Shown here: one piece after another, positions 33,101-48,100 of the stretch | Position numbering within the stretch: position 1 is the stretch's first letter | How the letters are laid out: every line of letters begins with the position of its first letter | Notes under the pieces: model-generated | The model's input: only the letters and a program-made list of their open reading frames with translations | The model's database searches: none | Told to the model about the DNA's origin: nothing | NCBI GenBank assembly: GCA_003116975.1 | Contig: BGKB01000017.1 | Location: forward strand, 682,001-746,000 | Source: Aurantiochytrium sp. KH105 | Taxonomy: Eukaryota; Sar; Bigyra; Thraustochytrida; Thraustochytriidae | Direction: 5' to 3' | Length of the DNA stretch: 64,000 nt | Program-made: the position numbers and the translations under genes

Positions 33101-36100
33101 ACTTGGGTACGAGAGTTCCACTTCAATGTCACGGGAAGAACCTCCCGGCAGCTCATGAAGCAAAGTGAGCTGGGCCCGAGTTAAGTGCGCCATACTGAAA
33201 GTTCGTGGCAGGACATTGGTAATAAGAAAAGGCTCATGAACAGTGAGACTTTCTTGGGCATGCCAGAGAATCTCTTCATCGGCAGCCTCGTCGTCTTGCA
33301 ATGCAAGAATGCTCAGCGAAATTTGCCCAGGCGTAGCGAATACGGGCGACGAGCAAAGGACATAGTTGTCAGTTTCTTCGTCAAGAACGGCGGTAGAGCG
33401 AGCATTGTCGAACTCGCAAACGATTCCAGAAGCGGCGTGCAAACGCCTCGATGCAAAAGGCCCTACGCGGATCCGATGCCCACCTGTCGTGGGTATGCGG
33501 GCGCGATCTTGCTGGGGTTGCTCGGCAGCGGCCTCTACCACAAAAGAGGTCGCCTCATAATCATGTCCATTGTTTGACACATGAACTTCGTATGCTCCAG
33601 GTGGCACCGCAAGCTGCGACCATGAACACCGCATGCGTTCGTCACTCAAATACTCTGCTGTGAAAAGTGCATCAGAAAGACCCCCAACGCGACAGCTGAG
33701 AAGTGTAGAGTCACGAAATCCTTGACCGACGACCGTAATGGCCCCGGCAACCCCAGCCGCCACAAACGAAGGAAAGACCCGACTAACTTGAAGACGGGGC
33801 ACATATGTGAACTGGAGCGGAGACGACACAGAGTTTCCATCATTCGTCACCTGGATCCTCACTATGACAGGCATATGAAGCCTGTCTGGTACGGGTGGTG
33901 TAATGCACAGGAGCTCATTCGTTGAGACAAAGGTCGCAGGTGTCTTTGTCTTTCCATCAAAGATGCACTGGAGGCTTGGGGTTGCCATAAAGTCACGACC
34001 GAAAATATGTACTTCGGAGCCACCACTTGCGGGACCAAAAGCAGGAACGATGTGCTCTGGGAGCGCGTCTGCATGGTACGTAAAGTGAAGCGTAGTGCGA
34101 TCGAGAGATTCCGTAAAGATGTCATTGGCGTGAACAATGTCAAGAATCGCCGTTTTCAAGCCGTGCCATGCTGGACTCATACAGCGCAACTGAGAAGCGG
34201 ACACAGTTTGCGCCGGAACACGAACCTCGTCGCCACTATCGACGTCCTTAAAACGACAGTACATGGGTGCGCCGAGCTCAAAATTTGTTCCGGTGATAGT
34301 GAGCGTGGTGCCGCCCATGCGAGAACCCGATGCGGGCGAGACCGCAGCGACTGCGAAGGATGGGGCATATTCCACAGATGCAGACCAGCTGGGCTCCGAG
34401 AAGTCGCGGCCGTTGACAGAGACAGAGAGCACAGCTGGGCCGGGATGTTGGGCCGGCGCGATGCAGCGCAAAGTTGCGGAGTCCACAAAGTCTGCGGGTA
34501 CGATAGTGCTTGGTCCAATTTTACACTGAAGGTTTGCAGAACGGATAAATCCCTCGCCGCGAACCAACAGGGGCGTCCCTCCGAGAGCATCGAGTCTCCG
34601 TGGTTCCACGCCATGGACCTGAACAGGTCCTCGAACAGTAAGGCGGCCAGCTGCGAAAAAGTGAGCTCCATCGAAGCTTATTTCCAGGCGAACATCTCCG
34701 ATCTCAAGCTGCGATGCGTCCAAAACGCAATCAACCTGTTCCCGAGATCGCCACGTAAGCGGATGAGGGCTGACATGGCTCGAAAACACCCCATCGCTGA
34801 CATGCTGCAGAATACGACAGCTTGAACCCTGGATCCTGGGGAATGCCTGGCCATACACGGAAATGAGTGCCTGAGAGCGAATAGCTGACGTGATAGGCGA
34901 TGGTGCCGAAATGAGTGTTGGGAAAACATCTTCGACCCGAGGCGTTGGATAAAACACGTATGCGTTCTCGAGACGGGCCACCTCAACCAGGCCGTCTTCG
35001 CCACCATAGATAAAGAGCGTTGTGTGGAGCTCGGCATTGTGCAGATCGGCGGGAAGAGCGGGCGTTGCACAGACCAATGTCTCTGCATCGATCAAGACTG
35101 CTGGCTCAGAGCCAAATGTATCGAATGAGCAATGCAGCTGACCCAGGTTGGCAAAGCCTGTGCCGCGAATCGTGACGGGCGCCCTGCCGACAACAAGACC
35201 TGCTCCAGGACTGATTTCAGACACAGAAACTTGCGGAATGAATGTGACCGGATCAGTGGCTGCGACTACCTCCTGTTGACCAACTACGATTGCGAACGAA
35301 ACTTGACTCGGAACCACCCGCGGGGCTTTGCAAGTAACAGCATATCCGCTTGCATCGACCTTAGCATCCACCATGGCGCTTCCGAATTGACATCGTACGT
35401 CTCGACCGTAGAAATCGCCTTGCACCTGCACGTGAACCTCAGTGCCTCCAGCCTCTGGAAGCAGAGTAGGGTGCACATGTTCGATGACAATGGGTTCGAC
35501 AAAGTTGACGTGCACATTCGTATCTAAAATGGTGTCATGAGCATCGACAAGACGAACCTCTACACGACCGGAATCCACCATTTGGGGCGACACGCAAAGA
35601 ATTTCATCGCTGGAATGCTTTCGCGCAAAGCCGGCAGTTTCATCCCCAAAGAGGCAGCGCACTGGCCCGTGAATGAACTCAAGGCCAGATCCGCGAAGAG
35701 GCACATCAAAGCCTCCTGCCATCGAAATGGACCAATTCTGGTCCGGAGCGATGCTGGCCGTGCTGACGACATGAATTCTGTTACTGCCACATGTCTGCGG
35801 GATTTTCACACCGCTCACCAAAATGTCGATTGAGTACTCACCGTCTGTTTCAAGAGACACGTCGAGACATTCGAGACTTTTAAGATCGTAGGACAGTTGT
35901 GCGGAAAATGTGCGCAGAGAATCCTCGCTCCAGAGCTGGCAAGAGAACTCGATATCATGTACATCGGTGACCTGAAGACTCTCTGCAAAATTGACGCGAA
36001 GAGTCGTCGCAGGCTGACTTCGCAAAAGAGTCGCGGGCTCGAGAGTGGCGCATCGCGGTACTGCCAAGACTTTGACAGCGACAGGTAATAGACCTGTGTG

Positions 36101-39100
36101 CCCGTCATTTGTAGGCATGACGCGCACAACGCCTGGCCGCGAAATCATTGGTACGTCGCAGGCGACACGCGACGGATCCAAATAAGTCCTTGGCACCGTA
36201 AGTGTTTCTTCGCTTGTCCCAAGATAATAAGTGCAGGTGCCCTCGTTGGTATCGACAAAATCCCTCCCGACAATGACCAGGGATGACACGTTAGCGTCTG
36301 CAAAAATCGCAGCTGGAATGGCACTCTCAGCGATCGGTACGGCCAGGTACCGAAACGTAAGCGCTCCTTTGGCTCGCACCGCGCCATCAACCGTCGAGAG
36401 ACTAATCTGCACCGATCCGACCGCTGAAGTGGGTACCGGAGGCACGGTGCAGGTGAGAGCTTCGCCAGAGACAAAGCGCGCTGGACTTTGCTGATTTGCT
36501 CCGAAAGAACACATCATGAGATCGCTCTTCGAGAATCCCGAACCAAACAGCGTAATTTGAGTGCCCCCTGCTGCCGATCCCTGTCGCGGCCACATGCGAG
36601 AAACGACAGGAGGTCGCACAATTGTATATATTTGCGGCGACGTCGAAAAAGCAGGATCAACCCCATTCGTGAGCAAGTCAAACTCGTATGTTCCGGCTGC
36701 GAGGGACATACTCTGACATTGCGCTTGCGTCGCTGAAATGATCTCGGCAGGAACGTGATGTTGCCAATCGCCCAAGGAACTTCCTTGGCGTCGCACCAGA
36801 CACGAGGCGCGCTCAGGATCAATGACATTCATGTTTGCGCCGACAATGTCGATCGTGACGGGCTGATCAGATGCAGCACGACGCGGCTGCAACTCGTAGA
36901 TTTGCGTCATCGGAAGTAGCGTAAAAAATTTCCCCGTTTCCTGAAAGTGCACTCCATCGGCTGCAATGGCAACGGAAAGGACTTCTCCCACGGCGTGAGC
37001 ATTCTTTGCTGCCTGAGAAAATGTGCACTGAATTTCTTGAGCAGAAATCCAAACAGCTCTTGTTGAAGGTCCGCCACCGAAGCGACACGCAAGCGCACCG
37101 AAGGAGGAGAAGCCATGGCCTCGGAGTGTGACCTGACTCATGCCGTGGTGATGGCCGCTCATTGGGATAAGAGCGTCGACCACTACATCTGGAACGACCG
37201 TGACGACATTCTCTGTTGGATGCCAGTCCACACCGTTGGCCGATACCCATACTGGACGCGCAGCTCCAATGCTGCCTGCAGGCACGGTAAAGGTGCAGCC
37301 CGCTCGGGTTAGGTCCCCGTCGATGTGGATTTCAAGTTCGCTTTGAATTGACCCATATCTGCAAAATCGGAGCAAATTTGCGTCAGATTGAACGTCAAAG
37401 GTGAGCGAGAGTGAGACGAGGCTTTCGGCGTGAACAGTACCTGGGGATACTCGCGCGATGCTCAAAGGAGCGTGAAGCGTAAAGGTGGGCATGCGCGCCA
37501 AAGATGTGCGATTCCGATCATAAGTTCCCGAATTAGAGACCTCGACGGCGACAGTGTGCAATGGCTCCTCATTTGTTGACAGACCAAGGTGCATTGGCGG
37601 CGAGCCACATGTTACAGTTGTAGCTGATACATAGTGTGCAGGTACTTTGACGTGAACACCAGGTTCTCCGTGAAAGATGCATGATAGATCAGAGGATCGT
37701 ACAAATTGTGTGCCACGCACAGTGATTAGCGTGCCGCCGGCTGCACTCCCCAATGTGGGTTCCAGACTTGTCGCAGTTGCTTGCGTAAAGACTTCGAGCG
37801 AGTCTTCAATTTCCATAGTGTCTTGACCATTGAAGTGGACCCGCAAGGCGATTGGACCAGGGACGAGGTTTTCCGGAGTCGTGCAAACCATTGTTTTAGG
37901 TGAGAGAATCTGCGCTGGCATCGATAGCCCGGCCCCAAATATGCACTTGGGCTCCAAGGTTGGGTCGAGAGCCAGAAAGTTATTACCTTCGATGAGAACC
38001 TGCTCACCTCCCACTTCAGAAAACGTCGATGGTGAGACGCGCAGCGCGACTGGGGAGGGCACATACGAAAAGAGTGCGGACTGATGTTGTGAATCGTGGC
38101 CCTCTTGCACCAGGGCCTGGCCTAGCACTCGCACGGCCACAACCTCTCGCTCGACTGTATCGAGAGCTCGCGGCCAACTTGCAGTTGTACACTGCACAGT
38201 ATTACCACTGACGAGTGCTGCTTCGGTACACATGCTTAGATTGTCCCGCGCACTACTGAAGCAGCAGTGAAGAGTCGCACCGTTGGCTTTTTGTGCTGCA
38301 GCAAGCTCTTCGAGGCCATCACCGACAATTGTGAGAAGAGTGTTTCCTTGCACAGATCCAAAGCGCGGAGAAAGGTGCAGCACGCGCGCAAAAGGATAGT
38401 ATGTCAGTGCTCCAGCACCTTGCACGAGGTATTTGCTGCCTTTGGAGTGTGACAGATGGACCAGCTCTTCGCCTGGAGAACTTGCGCGGGCTGCCGTGCA
38501 GCGAACGTGTGTATCGTTGACGACACTTGCAAGAGTACGTTTACCGTTGCGGAAGTGGCACAGTAGATTGCCATTCTCGAGATCACGAATCCGCAAAAAA
38601 CCCTCGCCTTGCACGTGAAGCTCCATGCCACCAGCCACGGACACACTGGAGGGACTCAGTGAGTGAACCATCGCTTGGGGAACCACATGCAGCCGGAGAC
38701 GTCCCATCGGCGCAAGGGCCAAGCCGGCCGCACTAGTCTTTCCTCGGGACGTGGCAAGCAAGGCCGCCTCTCTCGATGCAACAGACACGTAAATTTCTCC
38801 CACCGCAGTATTTGTTGGAAGCTTGCAAGTTGCAGTTGATGTGGACTCTGTCGTCACTGGCGCCATGGAAATCGTCTCGTTGGATGCTTCGAAAATGCAT
38901 ACAAGCGAAGCACGCGATGAGAAGCCTACACCGCCGAAAGTCAATGTTAGCCCATCGCTATCGTCCGCTTCTTCCTGAGCAATTACGAGGGGTTCCACCT
39001 GAAAGACTCGAGGACGGCGACGGAATTCTACGACTGAGCCTGCGCTCCCGTCCGACACATCGAGTCTGTTCCCTAACGCGTCGACAATGCGCACTTGCGC

Positions 39101-42100
39101 CAACGCGTACGCGCTCTCTGCCGGGATGTCAAATACGGGTGATGCGCAAGAAAGCGAGAGGCCATCATCGAGTACAGTTGCGGGTTGAGACGCGAAAGCA
39201 CCGAAAGCGCACGAGATCGCATCGGAGGCGAGATCTTGCCCTTGGAGACCTTGCACCGTCACATTCACGTTCTCTCCAGGGAACAGCGTCGGCGGCGAGA
39301 TGTCGAGAACGACCATCTCCTCAACATATGTAAAATGCACAAAGTCCTCCAAATGTTCGGCCCATGTCTCATCCCAGACATTCCAGCGATTGACCTGCAA
39401 AGCGACCGTTTGCGTGCCGGCCGCAAGGGGCCGTGGTACAGCGCAAAATGCGAGATTCGGATTCTGCACGCGTGCTTCCACAGCGACGTTGCCAAAACGA
39501 CATTTCATACCGGCCGCAAAGTTAGTACCGCGCAGGGCGACCTCTCTGTTCCCGTAGCTCGCTCGCATTTGAGCAGGCTCCACGCTGCTCAGTGTCTCTG
39601 CATCGTGGAATATAAAGAATTCGTTTTCTGGCCGCATATCGAGAAGCGGGCCATCTGCAACAAGAGACACGGCAAGCATGGCTTTTCCGGGCGGATGTCG
39701 TGGGGCAATACATTCGAGATGGGACGCGTCGAGCCATCGTGCCGGAATGCGAGAAGATGTGCCGAATCGGCAGGAAGCGCCAGACTGCACGAGCCCTCGC
39801 AGAGCTCCCGTCACGGGACGGCTGGTCTCGATGATGACCCTTGGACCACCAAATTCAGACGCTCCCATTGGACTCACTGAATCAATGGTATAGGGCGCAT
39901 AAAAGAGAAAGTTCGCAGATGCTGCGTGGCTCGTGTCCTGTGAAGCGAGGGAGAGTCGAGCCCAGCCTGCCTCGGGAGACGAGGGAACATCGCAGGACAC
40001 GAGTACGCCCGCCGCCTCACTCTCAACGTCGCTCACGTCGGCGCATCTCACATCCTTGACCTTGCCATCGGGGAGCTCGAAACGGGCCAGGAGAGGACGC
40101 GCTAGCTCACCGATGCGCGAGAAAGCGGAGAGCTCAATTCTGAAGCCTCCCGTTGTTGGTCCCGCAGGAGGACTCACCGAGAGTACACGTGGGGGGTCCA
40201 TGTACGAAAAGAAGTGGGGCGCTAGCAACGCTCGCGAAAGAGCACCTGACGTCGTCCCCGCCCGCTGCGAACTATACCGCAACAGAGAGATGGCGGCGTC
40301 GCCGCTGGCACGTTGTGCAGGCGTGTAGCAAGAGAGTGCCCCTTGATGGGTGGTGGACAAGGTTGCCGGCGATTCCTTCCAGCGCTGTGACCCGTCGAGA
40401 GCCTGAAAAGCGCAGAGTACTGGGTCACGGGCGAGAGACTCTGCATCAAACTCGATGGATGCGCGCACAGTTACAAGGGTGCCTCCGCTCGGAGGGCCTT
40501 GCGCGGGAATGATTTTATCGACACTCAGAAATGGAAGTACCCGCAAGGCCTCGCCTTGAGCTTCAACAAAGTCATTGCCCGCGTCGTCGACAGAAACTCC
40601 AAGAATGTAGCTCCCCGGAGAAAGCCCAGCAGGAATGGAGCAGTCCAAAACACCATGATCAGGCATGATGACGAAGCCATCAGCGTAGCGAGCTCCTTGC
40701 GCATTGGCAAATCGACACCGAGCCCTGCGAATATTTGGCATTTGGTTCGCCCAGACCTTTACCGATGCTTGGCCTTCCTCGATGGTATTACTGACGAGAG
40801 GCCCGACTTGAAATGGTTTGTACAAGTAGATTTGGCCAACCTTGGCGAGCGTGATAAAATGAGACCCGTGCTTCTTTCCTAGCGCAACGGAAACTGCGCC
40901 CACACCTGTTTCGCCAGGGATATCGCATTCAAAGGTCTGGTCCAACTCAGCCACACGGCGAAGGGGCGTGCGTGCGGCCGCATTGAAGCTACACTCAACA
41001 TCCTCCTGCACATTAAAGTCTGGCCAAATAATGCGAATATACGACGCGCCAGAACGTGGTGCGAGACGCGACAGAAGGCTTGGACCTGCGCCATCTTTGG
41101 CTCGAACTACGAAATCTATAGGACTCACCACAAAGTCCTGACCCTGGTTGAGAGACAGCGCAATGGTAAGATTGCCAGGCTTGCTACCGGCAGGAAGAGC
41201 GCATGACACGGTGCGATCACTCAGTCTGCGGCCCAGCGCAGTATTGGCCTGGCCGAATTTGCACAGGATCGCCCGATCATTCGGCAGAGGGAACTCGCTT
41301 TCGGTCGTGATCAATACGTCCAACCCGGCCACCTCGGTACCTTCTTGGGGTGCCAGAGCCACAATATTGAAATCGGGCTCGGCCGAAAAGAGGCGAGGCG
41401 ATGAACTAAAATGAAGGCCGTCTGTGCTGAGCGCTACTCCGATATGTGCGCCAGGCGTAAGCTGTGGTGAGAAGCACGCTACGCGGCGACGATCAAGCCA
41501 ATGGCCTTGCGATGGGGACTTTTGGCCGAATCGGCAGAGGGCAGGTCCCGTCAAGAGGGCGGTGTCTACGTCTTGCGCAAGGCTGAGCACGACCTCGGTC
41601 CCTCCACGAGCTGCGCCCGATGTCGGAAAGATGCTGGCGACCTCGATGGCTCTTGCCAATGTAAATCGGGCGGGCAGAGAGTAGTCTGCACCGCCATTGA
41701 AGCTCACACTAAGGTCTAGCGATGCAGAATGCGCGTTTTCGAGCTGGGATTCAATTTGTCGCGGAACCGTACAAGAGACCGAGGTGTCATTGACGCGTTG
41801 CGCAGGGGTCTCTACCACCCCAAAGCGGCACAGGGTCGTCGTCAAAAGAGCGTCCGAAGGCGTTGATGGGAATAAACCAGAGAGAAAAACACGAGTTCCA
41901 ATATCTGCGCGCACTGGGTAAACCTGGGCAATTGTTGCAGCTCTCACGAACGCAAACTGTGCAGCGGAAAGCCCCGCTTGATCCAACCCCCCTGTGTTCG
42001 AGGCACTGACAGTGACGATGTGTGCAAGGTTCGTTCGCGGTGCAACGCATCGAACTTCCGTGCTGGAGATCACGTGCGCTGCAGCAGCTTTCGTGCCTCC

Positions 42101-45100
42101 AAAGTAGCATGCGAAGTCTGGGCCGGCCATGAAGCCCGTCCCGCGAACTGTAACGGATGTACCCCCATGCACGGGGCCAGAGCCGGGCTCCACAGAAGAC
42201 ACTTGCGACTGTGCGATGAGCGTGAGATCGACCTGGTTCGAGTACTGCTGGCCGTTTCCTGTGATGGAGAGCTGAATGCGACCAGGTCGAAGTTCACTGA
42301 GGTCCACTGGGCATTGAACAAGTGAAGGCGTGAGAAGGCGAGCGGATACTGGTGAAGACCCAAAGCCAACTCTGCACAGCAAGTCTGCATCAGCTCGAAA
42401 ACCTGTTCCGACAACGTTGACGTGCGTGACCGAGCCCTCTTGGATGATTTCCGGCCAGACGGACTCGAGTTCAATGTCAGCATCGTACCGGAAGAAAAAG
42501 GTCGGATGTCCCTCCGTGGAAGCCGTAAGATTGTCTTCTCGAACCAGTGAGCGAGGCAAAACATGCAGTGAAACGTAAACACCCTCGTCGGGAGCTGATG
42601 CCGCCGGTACGATACACGTAAACAGGCCCCGATCGGTTCTTTGATGCGGAATAGCTTCGACGACCTCGCGACTACCAAAGATGCAGACAAAGTCATCGCG
42701 CGCACGCTGGCCAAAAGATCCATCCATCGATATAGTCATTTCCGTGCCGCCTTCAAGAGGGCCATTTCGAGGCTCAATACTCACAAGAGATCCTAGCGTT
42801 TCCACGTGGACGCCAAGATGATCTTCGCGGGCTGTAAAATCTTGACCGTCGTTGCAAGAGACTTGGAGAGACACAAAGGTGGGAGACTCCCTGACGAGGT
42901 CGTCGCCAAGGTCCGGGACCACACACTCTACCTGCGTCGATGAGATCCAAGTACCGATACTAGCGACCTCTCCCCACCGACAAACAACAGAGCGGTCCTG
43001 GCCCGTCGGATAAAATCCAGTTCCAAAGACCTGAACTCGAGCGCCAACATATGCGTGTTCTGGCTCAACAAAGCTGACACGTGTAAGCATGACGTACGAA
43101 AAGGCGATCGAGTCTCCCCTGACATAGTCAACGCCATTCACGGAAACTTCAACAGCGACAGGGCCCGAGTCTAGAGTTGGTGCATGGGGCGGGGTTATGC
43201 AAATTGCGCGTTCTGCGCTGTAAACCACAGCAGGAGCCACATGTAAGCCACCGAACCGGCAGAAAAGGTCACTTTCCAGCGGAAAGTTCTCGCCTTGAAG
43301 AATGACTTCCGTGCCACCACTCTCGGGCCCTACTTCTGGGAAGATTGTCGTCACCGCAGGGTCCTCCACAAATGTGAAAGTGACAACGTGCGGCGCAACA
43401 GGTACGGGCTCACCACTGATACCAACTGATACAAAGAAAAGTTCGCGTCGAGCATCCGAAATAAGATCCATCGTAGGCGTTTGGCATTCAACCGTATCCG
43501 ACGAGACTGCCGACGCCGGCGAGATAAGCAAACGGGGGCCATTTTGAAACTTGCACTCCAGCGTTCTATTGAGAGGGAAATTGTCTCCTCGTACCACAAG
43601 TTGCGTACCGCCCTGATGAGAGCCGACATCGGGAAGCACTGACCATGTCTCGAGCGCGGGCAAGATCTCAAAGGGCTGGATGCCGCTAGGCTCGACAAAG
43701 GTCGCACCTTCCGTCCATGAGAGCAAAATTGCATGGGCGCCCACAGCAAATGAATCGGTATGTAATTGGCAACGAAGTGCGCCATGGAGGCTCTCATTAG
43801 CATAGAGTGTTGTGTTCTCGACTCGAGTACCTCCGGCAAGCTTGCATAGGACTCCATCGACTGCTTCAGAACCCTGGTCGAAGGTGGCTGCTAAATGCAA
43901 ATCAATGTCTACCGTTTCTCCTGCAATAGCCGAAGCAGGCGAGACGCTTTGGAAGGGCACTGGCGAGACGACGCGAAAAAGTCCGGGGTTGCTGTAGATT
44001 TGATGGCGCGTATTCGTCGCGTCCGACTGATAGCTGCCAACCACATCAACCTGATAGGAACCTTGTGAAATCTCACGAGGAACAGTGCACTGCAAGGAGC
44101 TCGAGCGGATATTGCCAACGGCCAAAGCAATTTCCTCGTTCGCAGTATCTTGGTTTGTGAATGCACAGCCCACCCATGCAAAGCTTTCCAAAATAGAGAT
44201 TGCCTCCGCCGCATCTCCGAAAGACACATAGAGGGTTTCTTCTTCGCCAACGTGGGTGGATCCGGGCCAAATCGAAGCTCCGGTACGTGGGTTTGCCAAG
44301 ATCATGATCTGCACACTCCCAACGCTTCGCTCATCAACGTACGCTGTGACTGTGAGCATGACTGAAGTGTCGGTAACACCTACATTCGCCGCAAAGTCAA
44401 CGGGGTCACACTGAAGACGTGTTTCATCGCCCAATGACGCAGCGACATGGACCACGGCGGGACCGCCGGTAAAGGCACAGGTCCACGAATGGTTCGAGGA
44501 TTCGAGCGCAAAGTTGCCCAATATGCTCACGCGGGCCTCCCCGAGGCTCGCGGAGAGAACAGCAGGATCAGCACGGGCAAGTTGCGGACGCGGAATGATG
44601 CTGAGCTTATACTCGCCCGTGAGCATGACCGATCCAGGTGTCCAAAAGATCGCAAGACGAAAGGTACCTTGCGAGAGCAGAGCAGGGAGCATGCACTCTA
44701 CGACAAGGTTGGCAGACAAAGTGTCATTGGCGATTCTCGTTGGCGAAGCAGTAAAGGTCGACGGAGAGCCCGAGAGCCCGTACGAGCTGTAGACACAAAC
44801 AAAGTCCTTGAGATTTCGGATATTGCCAGGTACTCCTTGGACCAGAACTGCGGTTGTGGCGGACGTGCTATCTGGGACGACCGTGGAAAATTTTGAGAGT
44901 GTCCGCGTCGGCACTCCCCCAGCGAGGGTTTGCCACATGGAAAAGGGCAAAGTCTCAATATGAAATTCCTCGCAAGCGCCATCCTTCACACCAATGGACT
45001 CTATCACGAGATCCTCTGGTAGTGTGCATTCGACTTGGTATTCGTCAATCCAGATCACTGAGGCGAGTAAGCGGCCCGTCTGATCGACGCAGCGCCAGGA

Positions 45101-48100
45101 ATGCGAAGAAACGTGCGACAATGCTTTATCCAAGTCAATTCGCACTGATGTTCCAGGAGGGCCATGCTGCGGCGAGAGCGCGATGGCTCGCGGCGGCGAT
45201 ACGAGATCGACACGCAAGACGTCCAGCCCCATTGCTACGGTGAGGTCGTATTGCATGAGCTCAACGGTGAGCGACGCAGGCGGCATAACAGCTTGCGGAA
45301 GCTGGCATCGAAGCCAAAGACCGTCAATATCACGATCGACGATAGAAGTACGTTCAAAGAGGCTTGCATTCTCTGCAAAACGCCAACCGCATTCTGTATC
45401 GGGATCTAGCGACTGCAGGCGGGAACCATGTAGGGTCACCGCCTCGGTGGCGCGCGGGTCTGCTCGACGCGGAGAAACGGCAAAGAGTTCAAAGGGTTCT
45501 GTCACCGTCAAGGGTAGACCCTCCGCGGAGACAAAGTGGTAGCCCGCGTCAGTCGAAATGGAGACGGCATAGACGCCTCTAGATAACATTGGGGTCGCGC
45601 AAACGACGCTTGTTGCGTTTGCAGAGGATGCCTGGACCACGTGCGCATGAGATGTGGTCGCACTGGAGAATTTGCAAAATACGCCTTCTGCAGAAGAGGC
45701 GTTAGCTGCAATAATTCCTTGCACGACTACCTGCGCCCCACCGGTGGAAGACACGGTACTCGGCGCGAGTGAAGTTAGCAGTGTGGCGCCGAGCACTGGC
45801 AGGATGGCCTGCGCAAAGGCGGGGAGATCAGAGCATCCGAGCGACGATGCTTGGTATGCTGCGTCGTGGCGTCTGGGGCGCAAGCACAATGTCGCAGATG
45901 TGGAGTTATCGAGCGACGCGGCGACGAATTTGCAAGCACGAATGCGTGCGGTAAGCGCAACAGCATCTGCAAAGTAAAGTGTCTCCTGTCTATCGCTTGG
46001 TTCGAGCACACATTCAAGATCCTCGGGCCAGCTGGCCTGCTGCGAGGTGGAAATGAATACCTCGAGTGCTTGCAAACGTGACGTGAGTGCACTGGGTTTG
46101 ACGTCCAAAGCGCCAAACTCATCCATTGGAGCCAGAAAACCAACAGTGAGAGCGGACTCGAACTGCGCATCCGAAAGAGGAAGGTGGAGAAAATCCGAGG
46201 TGACCACATGGAGGGTGACGTCGGCTTGCGCGTGAGGCCATGGCGGGGACGCGCAAATGATTTGAGACGAAGAGACGCTGCTTGCCTGAACTGCAATCGT
46301 TCGATTGAAGACACAAACAGCAGGACCCGAGCTGTGATGCCCAAGATCGGTGACATGCACGACCAAAGGGAAGGCACCGGCCACGGGCAGTACCGCCGGT
46401 TGCACCGTGAGAAGCTCTGGGAGCACCTTGTACTCAAGAGGGAGCGCAGGAGAGTTTCCAAGGTCAACACCATTATTAGAGACGAACAGATAAGCGGTGA
46501 GACCGTCCGTCACGGGATCGAGATGCGGGTTGGCGGCGAGCAGCACGGAGCGCGGTGGCACCTCGCATGCGAGTTGCGATGTGGACTTTAGTTCATCCTC
46601 GGAAACATTGTACGCGGACACCCGAATAAGATTTGTGGCTTCGGCAGCGCGTGGTAAGTCTGGTTCGAGAGCAAAGACGCAGACGAGGTGCTCGTTGGGG
46701 ACAAATGCGCTTCCAAATACCTGCACTTGAAAGCCTGATGCTTCGGAGCCCTGCGTTGGCATGACAGCCTGGGTGATTGCCTCATCGACGTAGTAAAATC
46801 GCAGTTGGCTGGTATAAAATGCATCGTTCCGCAAAAGGCCGATCGTGACATTGTATCCGCTTTGTTGCGCAGGCGGGACGCGGCAGCGAACAGATGCATG
46901 GCTTTGTCGGAATGCGCGCACCATCTTTGCGCCAAATACGCAAGTCCAGACGTCACCTTCTTGAGCCGGACTCGCGCCCCCCGTGATCTCGAGGACGACC
47001 CAGGTGCCTCCTGACACGGGGCCAAGGCGCGGGCTGATCGACTCGATATGAAGTGAATTGCGCACGCGCAATTGAAGCAGACTTCCACGCAAGCGCGACT
47101 CGTTCTCGACGGTAACCGAGACTTGTCCCGCCTGAATTGCATCTTGCGCAAGTCCATCTGGAATAGAGCAGGTGAGCAAACTGTTCTCGGTGCTCGCCGT
47201 TTTACTTGCAGCTGCACTTCGTTCCTCTGCAGTGGCGTACTGTCCGTCATTTGAGCTGAAAGTAAAGATGCATCGAATGTTCTCTGCGTCGCCAATAAAA
47301 TTGGCGCCACGAATGCGAATTGATTCGGTTTCTGACGTGATTTCCCGCGGCACTGCAGCCGTGAGCAATGGGATGGCGGCAAGCTTGCTTCCGATCCTAA
47401 AGTGTTGCGATGCCGTGAGCGGGCCGCCTTTGCCATAGTAACCGAGATCGTTGACATCAAGCTGGAGGTCCTCGTAGCCCTCGTACTCGAGGGTGTGGTC
47501 AATTGTGACCTCTGCAAGGGCGGAGTTGATATTTGCCAAGGTGCCAGAGAAAGTGAGCGCGCGAGCGGTCCGGCTTTGTACGCGGAGTCCAGTTTCCTGC
47601 GCCAGCTCGACGCTCGCAGTGGAGTCAGCGCCAAGCGCTAGCTCTACCTGAAGCTCATGGCCAGACGAGGCCTCGAGAGCATCAACATCGTTGATTGCGA
47701 GATTGAGAAGCGATACCTGAATATGCTCATGAGGAAGAACGGACACCAGGTCCTCATCGTCGGGAGTCGCGAGCACACTTATGGACACGGTGGTGATTTC
47801 TGCGGATTGAATTTCGTCGGCGACTTGTGCTTGAGCTGGAATGACATGGGCAGTGTAGCTTACGGAAGCAAGGTCTTCGCCAACATCGTGCGCTGTTGGA
47901 ACGAACATAAGAAGCTCGCCAACCTCGAGTTCGAGAGGCAAGTCGGCCTCAATAATTTCGCGAGGCTGAGCAACGCGGAAAAGAGACCCCGAGGCAGGTA
48001 TAGAGCGCAAGGTGATTGTTAGAGGGCGACTTCGCGCGTCGCTGGCATTTAAGAAAAAGAGAACGGCGAGGTCTTCTTCTGTGACGAGACGGTCGTCAAC